64,000 bases of DNA from Candidatus Woesearchaeota archaeon (GCA_016187465.1 JACPJQ010000003.1:186001-250000), one strand, 5' to 3'; numbered from the stretch's first letter, positions 33,296 through 42,319 are shown. A program made the numbers and translations. The notes: generated from the letters alone by a model not told the origin.

Positions 33296-34636
33296 ATGGA
33301 AAACCTGGCAAAAAGGCCGCTGAAGAAGTCGCTGACGGGGTTTGAAGTAGAGCTGTTCACGATAAACCGCGAAGGATATATTGTATGGGAAGCAGACAAG
33401 CTTCTGAAAAAGTCAAAAAGCGACAGGAATTTTACCATAAAAAGGGAATGCGCCGCAAATATGATTGAGATTGCAAGCTACCCAAGCGAAAATGTCCGCA
33501 ACACGATGGATTATCTGTTGAGGGAATTGGAATATCTCGTGAGCATTTCAGAAAAGGAAAAAATACTGCTTTGCCCGCTTGGCAGCTATCCTGGAAAATT
33601 CAATCCGGTAATGCGCAATGACAGGCAGTATAGCATCAAAGAGTCCATTTTCGGAAGAAACAGGTGGAAGATTGCGGGCAGGTGCGTTGGATTTCATTGC
33701 CATTACACCCTGCCAAAAGGAATATTTGATGCGCAGCTGAGAGTTTTGAAAATGCTTGTGAAATCAAAAATAAAAGACAGCCTTGTCAACAGCCACAATC
33801 TTTTGATAGCCGCTGATCCGGCATTGACTGTGTTTATGCAGTCTTCCCCATTTTATCAGGGAAAGCATCTAGGGAAGGATTCAAGGCTGATAATGTACAG
33901 GGGAGGCGTGCATTTAGGCAATAGGGATGGGCTTTATGCGAATCTGGAGGAGTTTGGGGGGCTTCCGCCATACAAACTCACAGCATTTGACATTATGGAT
34001 ATAGTAACAACAAGATACGAGAAATGGAAATCCCACATAAAGAGCCTGGGGCTGAACATAAAGACGCTGTCGCTTTATGGCTCGATACTTGATACAACGT
34101 GGAATCCTGTAAAAATAAATCCAAATGGCACGCTGGAGCAAAGAGGCATGGACATGAACCATCCGATTTACATTGCAGGAGCCGGAGCAATAATAAAATG
34201 GGTGCTGAAAAGGCTTCAGGAGGAGTATTATGCAGTTGTGCCGTCTGAAATAGGGATAAAAGAGCCATTTAAAGTTGAAGACGATACAATTTATATCCCC
34301 CCTTACCCTTATGTAAGAAACGAATTGCAGAAACTTTCCGCGTACAAAGGCTTAGAAAGCGGCATAGTTTATGATTATTGCAGGAGATTCCTGAAATTAG
34401 CCGAGTCTGCCATGCCAAAAGACCGCCTGAAGCTGATTGAGCCGTTTAAGGTTATGCTGAGCAGGAGAAAAACGATTTCCGACGAGATTATTGATTTCGC
34501 GGGGAAAAGGGGATTTAAAAGAAGCAACAAATTCATTTCAAACAAGCTGGCAGCGGAGATTGCCCTGCACCATTCGGAGAGGCTTCTCAAAGAGATTATT
34601 TCAACAGAAAATCTCATCAAAAATTATATATATTAG
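33296..34636 (+). CDS. Glutamate-cysteine ligase family 2 (GCS2)-like carboxylate-amine ligase
   Basis: 446 residues. SLTGFEVELFTINREG, RECAANMIEIAS and GFHCHYTLPKG match the nucleotide- and metal-binding strands of the GCS2/carboxylate-amine ligase fold. These enzymes form gamma-glutamyl-type amide bonds; substrates here are unknown, and no glutathione synthetase is nearby. Starts ATG 33296, divergent from treT with TATA-like sequences on both strands between them. Confidence 0.8.
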   Translation: MENLAKRPLKKSLTGFEVELFTINREGYIVWEADKLLKKSKSDRNFTIKRECAANMIEIASYPSENVRNTMDYLLRELEYLVSISEKEKILLCPLGSYPGKFNPVMRNDRQYSIKESIFGRNRWKIAGRCVGFHCHYTLPKGIFDAQLRVLKMLVKSKIKDSLVNSHNLLIAADPALTVFMQSSPFYQGKHLGKDSRLIMYRGGVHLGNRDGLYANLEEFGGLPPYKLTAFDIMDIVTTRYEKWKSHIKSLGLNIKTLSLYGSILDTTWNPVKINPNGTLEQRGMDMNHPIYIAGAGAIIKWVLKRLQEEYYAVVPSEIGIKEPFKVEDDTIYIPPYPYVRNELQKLSAYKGLESGIVYDYCRRFLKLAESAMPKDRLKLIEPFKVMLSRRKTISDEIIDFAGKRGFKRSNKFISNKLAAEIALHHSERLLKEIISTENLIKNYIY

Positions 34637-34798
34637 GCGGCATTGAAAAGTTGAAGGTTGCCATCAATATGCGAGGCTCTTATATGCCAATGTTTTGGCA
34701 AAATTCGGAGTTCCAGAGAGAATTTTGCAATCAGCCATAAAAATCACAGCCGAGCCGATGGCAATCCCGAAGCGAAGCTGAGGACTTTTCAATGCCGC
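34637..34798 (+). ncRNA. 162-nt highly structured element, candidate ncRNA or inverted-repeat element
   Basis: Starts right after the stop of the GCS2-like gene. Nested perfect pairing: GCGGCATTGAAAAGT (34637-34651) with ACTTTTCAATGCCGC (34784-34798), 15 bp; GGTTGCCATC (34656-34665) with GATGGCAATC (34757-34766), 10 bp with one G-U; GGCTC (34675-34679) with GAGCC (34752-34756); inner hairpins TGCCAA/TTGGCA (34685-34700) or GCAAAATTC/GAATTTTGC (34698-34728). No start-to-stop coding frame fits. Could be a structured RNA or a small non-autonomous element. Confidence 0.5.
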
Positions 34799-34842
34799 AT
34801 AGATTAAAAAAATTTAAATATGCTTGAAACAAATCCCTGAAT

Positions 34843-35160
34843 ATGGCGAAGAAAAAAAGTGCTGAGGCAAAGAATATTTTTAATAAATACCTCGAGGAAT
34901 TTTTGTCCTTCTTGCTTTCATTGCTTGAGGAAGGCACAGGCGATTTAATAAGGAAATTCGGGGATATTATAAATTTCAGAAAAAGACTAAGGAGGTATAC
35001 TGTTTTTTTGATTTTGATTACAGCTTCTATCACTATTTTTTTGATTGGCATAGCTGAGTTGATTGAATCATTTTATCCAAACCTGAGACCGGGCACAACA
35101 CATATTTTATTAAGCGTTATTGTGATTTTAATAGCGCTAATCTACAAAAAATTTTATTAA
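34843..35160 (+). CDS. Hypothetical two-helix membrane protein
   Basis: 105 residues: amphipathic, lysine-rich N terminus and two C-terminal transmembrane helices (about 48-70 and 83-101). Stops 1 nt before the AI-2E transporter start, so probably co-translated and possibly associated with it. TTTAAATATG lies about 27 nt upstream. No family recognised. Confidence 0.65.
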   Translation: MAKKKSAEAKNIFNKYLEEFLSFLLSLLEEGTGDLIRKFGDIINFRKRLRRYTVFLILITASITIFLIGIAELIESFYPNLRPGTTHILLSVIVILIALIYKKFY

Positions 35161-35161
35161 A

Positions 35162-36229
35162 ATGCCGCAAAAAAACAGCTACGAGCATGTTGTGCATTTT
35201 ATTATTTTTTCATTGGCTGTTATTTTGTTCTTTAAGATTATTGAGCCGCTGATAACAATATTGCTTACGAGCGTTATAATAACCTATGTATCGTTTCCTT
35301 TATACAAGCGCATTAAAAAAATCATAACAAGCCAATTCATCTCAATCATTTTAACGATTGTTATAATTACGCTTATTTTATTGCTACCATTTTCCTATCT
35401 GGTATTCAAAATCGGACAGCAAAGTTTTGATTTTTACAATTCGTTGTCAGGCAATATTGCCAAGGGGACTTTATTCGGTTTCACATGCAAAAGAGCTGAT
35501 TCAGACATTTGTTCTCTTATCAACAGCGCAGAAAAATTCAGCGCAACAAGATTGTCAAAAGTAGGAGCTGACAATTATGTGCAAAAGGCGCTTTCCCGCA
35601 TGATAGAAATAACCACTAATTATTTGGTCAGGATACCCCAAGCAATACTAGGAACCGGATTGGCGTTATTTATTTCTTATTTTCTATTCAGAGATGGGGA
35701 AAAAATAACAAAGAGAATAATTAACTGGCTCCCTTTCAGGGAGAAAACAGTAGATAAGCTTACAAGTCAATTCAAAAAGATAACATATACAATAGTTTTT
35801 GCGCAGTTGTTTGTGGCATTGGCACAGGGCATAGTGGGAATGGCTGGATTTTACATTTTTGGAGTTCCTTTAGCAATATTTTGGGGTGTTGTGATGGCTT
35901 TTTTTGCTTTAGTGCCAACAATAGGAACGGCAGTTATATGGGTACCCACATCCTTATTTTTGATATTCAGCGGATATCTTTCTCAGGATTATATAATTGT
36001 GGCTAAAGGCGTTGGTTTATTTATTTATGGATTATTAGTCATAAGCACAATAGATAATCTTTTAAGGATAAAGATTATTCATGTAAAGGCAGAAGTGCAT
36101 CCGATAATCGTAATCAGCGGAGTAATAGGCGGTGTCAGTTTATTTGGCATAATTGGATTGTTCATAGGGCCAATTTTGCTGTCGATGCTTATCACTTATT
36201 TTGGGACATTCAAGGAAAGATTCATGTGA
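35162..36229 (+). CDS. AI-2E-family transporter (UPF0118/PerM)
   Basis: 355 residues with about seven to eight helices. C-terminal signatures: FFALVPTIGTAVIWVPTSLFLIFSG, STIDNLLRIKII...VHPIIVISGVIGGVSLFGIIGLFIGPILLSM, typical of the AI-2E/PerM family. Members transport signals or Na+/H+; the substrate cannot be read from sequence. Followed by a small basic ORF with a GAGGTG ribosome-binding site overlapping the stop. Confidence 0.88.
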   Translation: MPQKNSYEHVVHFIIFSLAVILFFKIIEPLITILLTSVIITYVSFPLYKRIKKIITSQFISIILTIVIITLILLLPFSYLVFKIGQQSFDFYNSLSGNIAKGTLFGFTCKRADSDICSLINSAEKFSATRLSKVGADNYVQKALSRMIEITTNYLVRIPQAILGTGLALFISYFLFRDGEKITKRIINWLPFREKTVDKLTSQFKKITYTIVFAQLFVALAQGIVGMAGFYIFGVPLAIFWGVVMAFFALVPTIGTAVIWVPTSLFLIFSGYLSQDYIIVAKGVGLFIYGLLVISTIDNLLRIKIIHVKAEVHPIIVISGVIGGVSLFGIIGLFIGPILLSMLITYFGTFKERFM

Positions 36230-36238
36230 GGTGAAAAA

Positions 36239-36409
36239 ATGGCAAAAAGATTGAGAAAAAAGATGAAAAAGGCTGTAAAAAAGGGTAAAAAATTGCTTAG
36301 AAAAGCGATGAAAGATCCCTTAGTCAAGGAATATGTTGCCAAGCAAAAGAAATTAGCCAAATCGACTTTGAGAAAAGCAATAAGGCGTGTTGAGAAGAGG
36401 ATAAAATAA
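36239..36409 (+). CDS. Very basic 56-aa protein
   Basis: ATG 36239 preceded by GAGGTGAAAAA, stop TAA 36407-36409. Lys and Arg make up nearly half of the 56 residues (MAKRLRKKMKKAVKKGKKLLRKAM...RRVEKRIK), with helical spacing and no cysteines. The ribosome-binding site is strong and overlaps the AI-2E stop. Could bind nucleic acid or polyanions or the membrane surface; no family recognised. Confidence 0.6.
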   Translation: MAKRLRKKMKKAVKKGKKLLRKAMKDPLVKEYVAKQKKLAKSTLRKAIRRVEKRIK

Positions 36410-36427
36410 ATCTATTTAATATGTTTT

Positions 36428-37606
36428 ATGGCAGAATCCCTAATCTCAACCATAGAATTTCAGATGAGCCTTCTTTTGTTTGTAGCTTTAGCTGGCTATC
36501 TTCTTGCAGCAAGAATAAACCAGTCAGCTGTAATCGGCGAAATTTTAGTTGGCATAATGATAGGACCAAGCCTGCTTGGATTAATAACTTACACAGATTT
36601 TGTAGCAAGCGTTGCACATTTAGGAGCAATAATCTTGTTGTTTGTAGTCGGGCTTGAATTTAAATTAAAGGATATTTTTAACCTGAAGTATACCTGGATT
36701 GCATTATCGGGAGTTATAGTCCCTTGGATAATGGGGTATTATCTTGCAAAATTATTCGGCTATGACTTTGGAAGCGCAGTATTTGTAGGAACAGCTCTTA
36801 CGGCAACAAGCATTGCGATAACTGCAAATGTACTTCGTGAAATGGGAAAGCTGCAGACAGATGCGGCAAAGGCAATTATAGGAGCGGCAGTTATTGACGA
36901 TGTATTAAGCCTTCTTGCCCTTTCAATCTCAACACAAATTGTAGGCGGCACTTTCTCTGTTGGCTCAACTGCAATAATCCTTCTAAAGTCGATAGCTTTC
37001 CTGGGTATTGGCTCATATGTAGGGCTGAAATTCCTAAGCCCCATGGTTGAGAAGCTGGACAGAAGCAATATTGCAAAAAAGTTTCCGGAGTTTGTGTTCA
37101 TCTTTGCAATGATGCTCGCTTTCCTGTACGCAATGGTTGCTGAAGTCATCCACTTATCCGCAATAGTCGGCTCATTTCTGGCAGGAATGGTTCTTGAGGG
37201 CGCATTTGTTAAGCACGGGAAGGATTACAGGGAAGGTGCGGAATATTTGCACATAATTTTTGCATCTATATTTTTTGTATCATTGGGGATACTCGCAGAT
37301 GTCAAGGCATTATCATTAAATGTGATTTGGTTCCTTTTGGCGCTGACAGTTATTGCAGTAATTTCAAAAGTTATAGGCTGCTACATTCCGGCAAAATTGC
37401 AGGGATTATCCCACAAAGATGCATCAATAGTGGGGTGGGGAATGTCGCCAAGAGGAGAAGTTGCAATGATTGTTGCATTGATAGCGCTTAATGCAGGGCT
37501 GATAAAGCAGGATATTTATGTTTCGCTTGTTTTAATGAGCTTGCTCACGACAATTTTAACACCTATAATATTAAGAAACTGGCTATACAGGCAAGCAGTT
37601 AATTAG
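36428..37606 (+). CDS. CPA2-family monovalent cation/proton antiporter
   Basis: 392 residues, about 12 helices. Typical Kef/NapA features: LVGIMIGPSLLG, GLEFKLKD, ALTATSIAITANVLREMG, and AAVIDDVLSLLALS, with the paired acidic residues (IDDV) of electroneutral or electrogenic exchangers. Exchanges Na+ or K+ for H+. No C-terminal TrkA-N domain. Fits the osmotic/ionic theme of the preceding cluster. Confidence 0.92.
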   Translation: MAESLISTIEFQMSLLLFVALAGYLLAARINQSAVIGEILVGIMIGPSLLGLITYTDFVASVAHLGAIILLFVVGLEFKLKDIFNLKYTWIALSGVIVPWIMGYYLAKLFGYDFGSAVFVGTALTATSIAITANVLREMGKLQTDAAKAIIGAAVIDDVLSLLALSISTQIVGGTFSVGSTAIILLKSIAFLGIGSYVGLKFLSPMVEKLDRSNIAKKFPEFVFIFAMMLAFLYAMVAEVIHLSAIVGSFLAGMVLEGAFVKHGKDYREGAEYLHIIFASIFFVSLGILADVKALSLNVIWFLLALTVIAVISKVIGCYIPAKLQGLSHKDASIVGWGMSPRGEVAMIVALIALNAGLIKQDIYVSLVLMSLLTTILTPIILRNWLYRQAVN

Positions 37607-38204
37607 CGGCTTTGTTTTTGTCCTTAGGATTTATCATCCAGTGACCAATCCTTAAAAACCATTCAACGAACGCAATAAAGAGCAGATATTTCGCAACTTT
37701 TGGAATTTCCTGCACAAAGTTGTAAAACGAAGTTTGCGCACTCTCTATGGTAATTGATTGGGGGTCTGTCAGGAAAACTATTATCAGCGCCCATGGAAGC
37801 AATTTTGCCATGTCTTCTGCTAATTTTGAGCTGACGTAAGCAGCTATCCTTGTGACTGAAACTATGACTATCCCAAAGAACATGATTTCGCTTGTTGCTC
37901 TTGACTTGGCAATCAACACTAAAAGGAATGAAAATATCAGGAACCAGATGAATGAATAGAGAGGAAAGATGATTATGTATTTGGTAAAGTAAACAAATCG
38001 GTTTATGAAGTTTACAAACTTGCTATCGGAGTCTATTTTGGGAATTTCAAATAAATTCTTTTTGGATAACTGCTTGTGGTAAAAATACCACATGATAAAA
38101 ATTGCCAAAAATAAAACTATAGTTGAGCTTAACAAAACCAAAAATTGCCTGTCAATAAAGAAATCTTCCAGAAGCTGAATGTAAAGATTCCAATTCATTT
38201 TCAC
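37599..38204 (-). CDS. Hypothetical polytopic membrane protein
   Basis: 201 residues, about five hydrophobic helices (around 20-41, 75-98, 104-125, 137-150, 171-188). The segment SVTRIAAYVSSKLAEDMAKLLPWALI may be a conserved core. Overlaps the antiporter tail-to-tail by 8 nt and is the last gene after gap on the minus strand (3-nt gap). Function unknown. Confidence 0.65.
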   Translation of the reverse strand: MKMNWNLYIQLLEDFFIDRQFLVLLSSTIVLFLAIFIMWYFYHKQLSKKNLFEIPKIDSDSKFVNFINRFVYFTKYIIIFPLYSFIWFLIFSFLLVLIAKSRATSEIMFFGIVIVSVTRIAAYVSSKLAEDMAKLLPWALIIVFLTDPQSITIESAQTSFYNFVQEIPKVAKYLLFIAFVEWFLRIGHWMINPKDKNKAAN

Positions 38205-38207
38205 ATG

Positions 38208-39218
38208 TTACCTTATCCCAAAAGTTTCATTCGTCATCTTAATTGACTTCTCGCCATCCTTGAATCCCGTCATTGCCCTTATGCAGTCTATGTTTTCAGG
38301 TATAACATCAGACTCCTGGTGTATGGCCTGCATGTAAAGAAGCTTGTTATGTGCATTGGATATTACTCCGATTGCTTCCTGCCACACGCAGATTTCAGGC
38401 ATGTCCCCCCTTAATCTTCCCATGTCTCTTGCAAATTCCATTATTTCAGCTGTTGACCTTAAATGCTCTGCATTCCTGACAACCCTTATTCTTGTTGAAT
38501 TCCTGAACAGCTCAACAACATCATCAACATTTGCTTTTTTCTTCAAATCGACGGTTAAAGTGTGCAAATGCATCAGGGTTGAAGGCACGCTCAAAGCTGT
38601 AGTGAATATCTCAATGTTCTTCAGCACAGTCTGCACATCCGGCCCGTGATGGCTTGGCATTTCCAAAACAGGAACTATTGCATTTATAGGCCCGTGATGG
38701 ATGTCGCCGGGGTCAGCTCCCCTTCTTATCATTGTAGCATGAACGCTCGCAATTCCATACTTCATGTTGACAGCATTCAATGTCCTGCATAATCCTGTGG
38801 TATTGCAGCTCACTATTCGAACATAATCCTTGTCTATAGCCTCATTGTAATTGCACTGCGCAACAAAAGAAGTTCCCGCAACTTCGTGTTTTTCCCCGCC
38901 CTGGAGTATTGCCTTTATTTTTTTTTGCCTGTAATACTTGTCAAGGTTCTCCTTTCCAATTTTTTTTGGAGTCGCATCGACAATGACATCAGCTTCTTCC
39001 AGCAGGCTATTAATGTCGCCATCAGGCTTTATGCCATTTGCCTTCAGATCATCGTCTCCTGATGCAAATATCCTATAGCCTTTTTGCTTTGCGACTTCCG
39101 TGTTAAAGCTGTAGGAATGCGCTGTTACCCCGACTAATTTCATGTCTTTCTGCATCGCGACTGCATCTGCAACTCTTTTGCCGATTGTGCCGTAGCCGTT
39201 AATTCCGACTTTTATCAT
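38208..39218 (-). CDS. gap: Type II (archaeal) glyceraldehyde-3-phosphate dehydrogenase
   Basis: 336 residues from ATG 39218: KVGINGYGTIGKRVADAV (NAD(P) fold), ATPKKIGKENLDKYY, catalytic cysteine in VSCNTTGLCR, and RRGADPGDIHHGPINA. This is the archaeal type II enzyme, unlike the bacterial-type aldolase just upstream. ATG 39218 lies 1 nt after the aldolase stop (39220-39222); the longer in-frame start within fba is rejected. Phosphorylating, reversible; probably gluconeogenic or glycolytic. Confidence 0.95.
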   Translation of the reverse strand: MIKVGINGYGTIGKRVADAVAMQKDMKLVGVTAHSYSFNTEVAKQKGYRIFASGDDDLKANGIKPDGDINSLLEEADVIVDATPKKIGKENLDKYYRQKKIKAILQGGEKHEVAGTSFVAQCNYNEAIDKDYVRIVSCNTTGLCRTLNAVNMKYGIASVHATMIRRGADPGDIHHGPINAIVPVLEMPSHHGPDVQTVLKNIEIFTTALSVPSTLMHLHTLTVDLKKKANVDDVVELFRNSTRIRVVRNAEHLRSTAEIMEFARDMGRLRGDMPEICVWQEAIGVISNAHNKLLYMQAIHQESDVIPENIDCIRAMTGFKDGEKSIKMTNETFGIR

Positions 39219-39219
39219 T

Positions 39220-40245
39220 TCACTGCACCGCCGCAATATCTAATTCCATTTCTTTTGTATATTTGCCCATTGTCGCCAGGCTGTTAAGCTTTGCCCTTTT
39301 CAGGAAAGCCTGCTGTCCTGCCTCAAGATTTTTGCCGTGCCATGCCTTTAACGCAGGATCCTGCAATGCCCTTGCATAGGAAAAGCTCACATACCAGGGC
39401 AAATTCTCTCCCAAAGTGTGCATCCTGTTTAGATGGGCAGTTGCTTCCTGGGGCGTTTGCCCTCCTGACAGGAAATTGATGCTCGGCAATTCATGAGGCA
39501 CATTAGCCTTTAGCACCATTATAGTCTTTTTTGCAACCTCGTCCACACCCGCCCTTGCAGCTGCTTCCTTGCCTGAGATTACCATGCTCGGCTTTAATAT
39601 TGCACAACCAATCATCACATTTTCTTTTTTCAGGGCTGCAAAAACCTCCTTTAAGACTTTATCAGTAACTTTATAGCAGTCATCAATAGAGTGGGTGCCG
39701 TCAATCAAGACTTCAGGCTCTACTATCGGCACTAATCCATGCTCCTGGCAGATTTTTGCGTACTTGGCAAGGTCATCAGCATTTCTCCTGATAGCCATTT
39801 CTGTAGGTGTATCTTTAGTTATGTGATAGACTGCGCGCCATTTAGCGAACCTGCAGCCGAATTTTTTGTATTTTTCAAGCCTGCTGCCAAGCCCTTCAAG
39901 CCCTTTTGTGTACTGCTCGATTGAGCCTTCAAATTCAGCCAGCCCTTCATCAACCTTTATTCCCGGCACAACTCCGACTTTGGCAAGATGCTCAGGAAAC
40001 AAAATTCCGCTGTTGGTTTTTTGGCTTAGGGTCTCTTCAAACAGGATAACCCCGCATATATACTTTTCAATGCCCGGTGCTGTCAATATCAGGTTGCGGT
40101 ACTGCCTTCTTGTTTCCTCAGTTGATTCAACATTAATGCTCGCCAGCCTTTTTGCCGCGGTTTTGACGCTCTCGTCCGCAGCTAAGATTCCTTTTCCAGC
40201 AACAACCATATCCCTGATTGTATCCTTAAGCTTCTGTGTTGACAT
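39220..40245 (-). CDS. Class I fructose-bisphosphate aldolase (bacterial/eukaryotic type)
   Basis: 341 residues from ATG 40245, preceded by GGGGTGA; an in-frame GTG at 40254 is part of that site. GKGILAADES, GVILFEETL, Schiff-base lysine in GCAILKPSMV, and INFLSGGQ...YVSFSYARALQDPALKAWHG identify the glycolytic class I family of animals and bacteria, not the archaeal DhnA type. Cleaves or forms fructose 1,6-bisphosphate. Lies between gap and glpX in a gluconeogenesis cluster. Confidence 0.95.
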   Translation of the reverse strand: MSTQKLKDTIRDMVVAGKGILAADESVKTAAKRLASINVESTEETRRQYRNLILTAPGIEKYICGVILFEETLSQKTNSGILFPEHLAKVGVVPGIKVDEGLAEFEGSIEQYTKGLEGLGSRLEKYKKFGCRFAKWRAVYHITKDTPTEMAIRRNADDLAKYAKICQEHGLVPIVEPEVLIDGTHSIDDCYKVTDKVLKEVFAALKKENVMIGCAILKPSMVISGKEAAARAGVDEVAKKTIMVLKANVPHELPSINFLSGGQTPQEATAHLNRMHTLGENLPWYVSFSYARALQDPALKAWHGKNLEAGQQAFLKRAKLNSLATMGKYTKEMELDIAAVQ

Positions 40246-40330
40246 AAGATTCACCCCGTGATTTTTTATTTTATTTTTTTGATTTTTATTGGATATTGTT
40301 AATGCAGTTTTGTTGATTTTTACTGAGTTT

Positions 40331-41287
40331 TTAATATTCCGGAAAATGCTCGAAATGATGGATTGCCTCTATAAATCTTATTGTTTTTGTTTTTGCGCGC
40401 ATCACTATGGAGTGTGTTTTCGCTCCGTGGCTCAAGAATTGCACTCCTTTGAGTATTGTGCCGTCGGTTACTCCTGTTGCGGCGAACATTGCCTCGTTTC
40501 CTTTTACTAGTTCTTCCATCGTGAATTTTTTGCTTAAATCCCTGATGCCCATCTTCCTTGCCCTCTGCTTTTCCTCGTCATTCCTCAATTTTAACCTGCC
40601 CTGGATTTCTCCTCCAAGGCATTTCAATGCAACTGCTGCAATTACACCTTCAGGAGCGCCTCCTGTCCCCATCAGGATATCGACTCCGGATTCCTCTATT
40701 GCAGGCGCTAAAGCTCCGGCTATATCCCCGTCCCTTATTAACCGTATCCTGCAGCCGCATTTCCTCACCTTCTCAATAGTTTCCTTATGCCTGTCCCTGT
40801 CCAGTATTATCACAGTGACTTCATCAATGGGCTTGTCAAGCTTTTTTGCAACAGCATGAAGGTTCTCTTCAACAGAAGAATCAAGGCCGATTGCGCCGAC
40901 GCATTTTGGGCCGACGGCAATTTTGTCCATGTAAGTATCAGGGGCATTAAGCAGGCATCCTTCAGGAGCGGCTGCAAAAACAGACATGGCATTCGGGTCG
41001 CCTCTTGCAGTTATTGTTGTGCCTTCCAATGGATCAACTGCAATATCAAGCTTTAAACCCTTGCCGGATCCTACTTTTTCTCCGATGTAGAGCATAGGTG
41101 CCTCGTCCCTCTCGCCTTCCCCAATGACAATTGTGCCCTGCATGTCAATCACGCTGAAGGCCTTCCTCATTGCCTCGACAGCGGCATGGTCTGCAGATTT
41201 TTCATTTCCCTTGCCCATCCACAATGCCGAGCTTAGGGCAGCAGCCTCTGTCGCCCTTACAAAATCCAGCGCTAAGTTTCTGTCCAT
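40331..41287 (-). CDS. glpX: Fructose-1,6-bisphosphatase class II (GlpX-like)
   Basis: About 318 residues from ATG 41287 with AAGGTGG upstream. GEGERDEAPMLYIGE, DIAVDPLEGTTI and GTGGAPEGVIAAVALKCLGGEIQGRL are diagnostic for the Li+-sensitive class II enzyme of bacteria. Removes the 1-phosphate for gluconeogenesis. Many archaea instead use the bifunctional type V aldolase/phosphatase, so pairing class I aldolase with GlpX is a bacterial-style solution. Confidence 0.95.
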   Translation of the reverse strand: MDRNLALDFVRATEAAALSSALWMGKGNEKSADHAAVEAMRKAFSVIDMQGTIVIGEGERDEAPMLYIGEKVGSGKGLKLDIAVDPLEGTTITARGDPNAMSVFAAAPEGCLLNAPDTYMDKIAVGPKCVGAIGLDSSVEENLHAVAKKLDKPIDEVTVIILDRDRHKETIEKVRKCGCRIRLIRDGDIAGALAPAIEESGVDILMGTGGAPEGVIAAVALKCLGGEIQGRLKLRNDEEKQRARKMGIRDLSKKFTMEELVKGNEAMFAATGVTDGTILKGVQFLSHGAKTHSIVMRAKTKTIRFIEAIHHFEHFPEY

Positions 41288-41408
41288 AAACCACCTTTGC
41301 CTGCGCATTGCCCCTTATATTTAAACTTTTCCATTTATCATACTTTATCATACAAAAATAGAAAGATTTATAAATATGTTTAAAAAGTCGCCTTTTAGGG
41401 GGCTTTGA

Positions 41409-42269
41409 ATGAAAGAACGGGTTACTATAACTCTTGACAAGGATTTGATCAGCCAGATCGACAAAAGGATAGACGGCATCAACATAAAGAACAGGTCGCA
41501 GGAGATAGAACTGTTGCTTGCCGAGGCTCTTGGCACCAACATTCCGGGCAAGGCAGTCCTTTTGGTCGGCGGCCGAGGAACAAGGCTGAGTCCTTTGACA
41601 GACAAAACTCCAAAAGGCTTGCTTGAAGTGCAAGAAAAAACAATCATAGGGCATTTGTTTGACTTATTAAAAAAGTACGGCATAAGGGATGTAGTCTTAT
41701 CAACAGGCTACCTTAAAGACAAAATAAAAGAGAATTTTGGCGATGGCAGCAGTTTTGGCATGAATATAAGTTATATCGAGGAAAATGAGCCGTTGGGAAC
41801 TGCCGGTCCTTTGAAACTGGCGAAGAAATATCTCAAGGACAGCTTTATTGTTTCAAACGGCGACGAGCTGAAAGACATAAACATTCCAAGAATGTTCAGG
41901 CTGCACAAAAGAAAGGATGCGCTGGCAACAATCGCCTTGACAACAGTTGATGACCCCTCACATTATGGAGTTGCCAGGTTGGATGGCTCAAGGATTATAG
42001 AGTTTGTTGAGAAACCGCCCCATCCGCCTTCTAATTTGATTAATGCGGGATTTTATATCTTAGAGCCGGAGGTTATTGACATGATACCAAACGGGTTTTC
42101 TATGCTAGAGAGGGATGTTTTTCCAAAGTTGGCTCAATTGGGAAGACTGAGGGGATTTCCGTTTGCAGGGCAGTGGTTTGACATAGGCAACATTGAAAGG
42201 TACAAGACAGCCCAGAAAAACTGGAAAGGGATATCCCGTTTTGAAGAGGAAGAGAATGAGATGGGGTAA
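41409..42269 (+). CDS. Ribbon-helix-helix domain fused to sugar-phosphate nucleotidyltransferase
   Basis: 286 residues. Residues 1-45 (KERVTITLDKDLISQIDKRI...RSQEIELLLAEAL) are a CopG/Arc-type ribbon-helix-helix DNA-binding module. Residues 49-270 are a nucleotidyltransferase: VLLVGGRGTRLSPLTDKTPKGLLEV, SNGDEL, GVARLDGSRIIEFVEKP, NAGFYILEPE. Similar to mannose-1-P guanylyl- or glucose-1-P thymidylyltransferases. A GGGGG ribosome-binding site lies before ATG 41409, and GATTTATAAATA further upstream. Downstream phosphomannomutase suggests a GDP-mannose role; the DNA-binding domain suggests autoregulation. Confidence 0.88.
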   Translation: MKERVTITLDKDLISQIDKRIDGINIKNRSQEIELLLAEALGTNIPGKAVLLVGGRGTRLSPLTDKTPKGLLEVQEKTIIGHLFDLLKKYGIRDVVLSTGYLKDKIKENFGDGSSFGMNISYIEENEPLGTAGPLKLAKKYLKDSFIVSNGDELKDINIPRMFRLHKRKDALATIALTTVDDPSHYGVARLDGSRIIEFVEKPPHPPSNLINAGFYILEPEVIDMIPNGFSMLERDVFPKLAQLGRLRGFPFAGQWFDIGNIERYKTAQKNWKGISRFEEEENEMG

Positions 42270-42319
42270 TTCTAAATTCAAAACAAACATTTAAATAAAA
42301 AATATAAATTAAAGTTACA

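Noticed and set aside
34651-34774. Start-less frame through the 162-nt structured element (…LYANVLAKFGVPERILQSAIK…)
   Set aside because: No start codon, stops on both sides, and the dense base-pairing explains the sequence better; kept only as a weak alternative.
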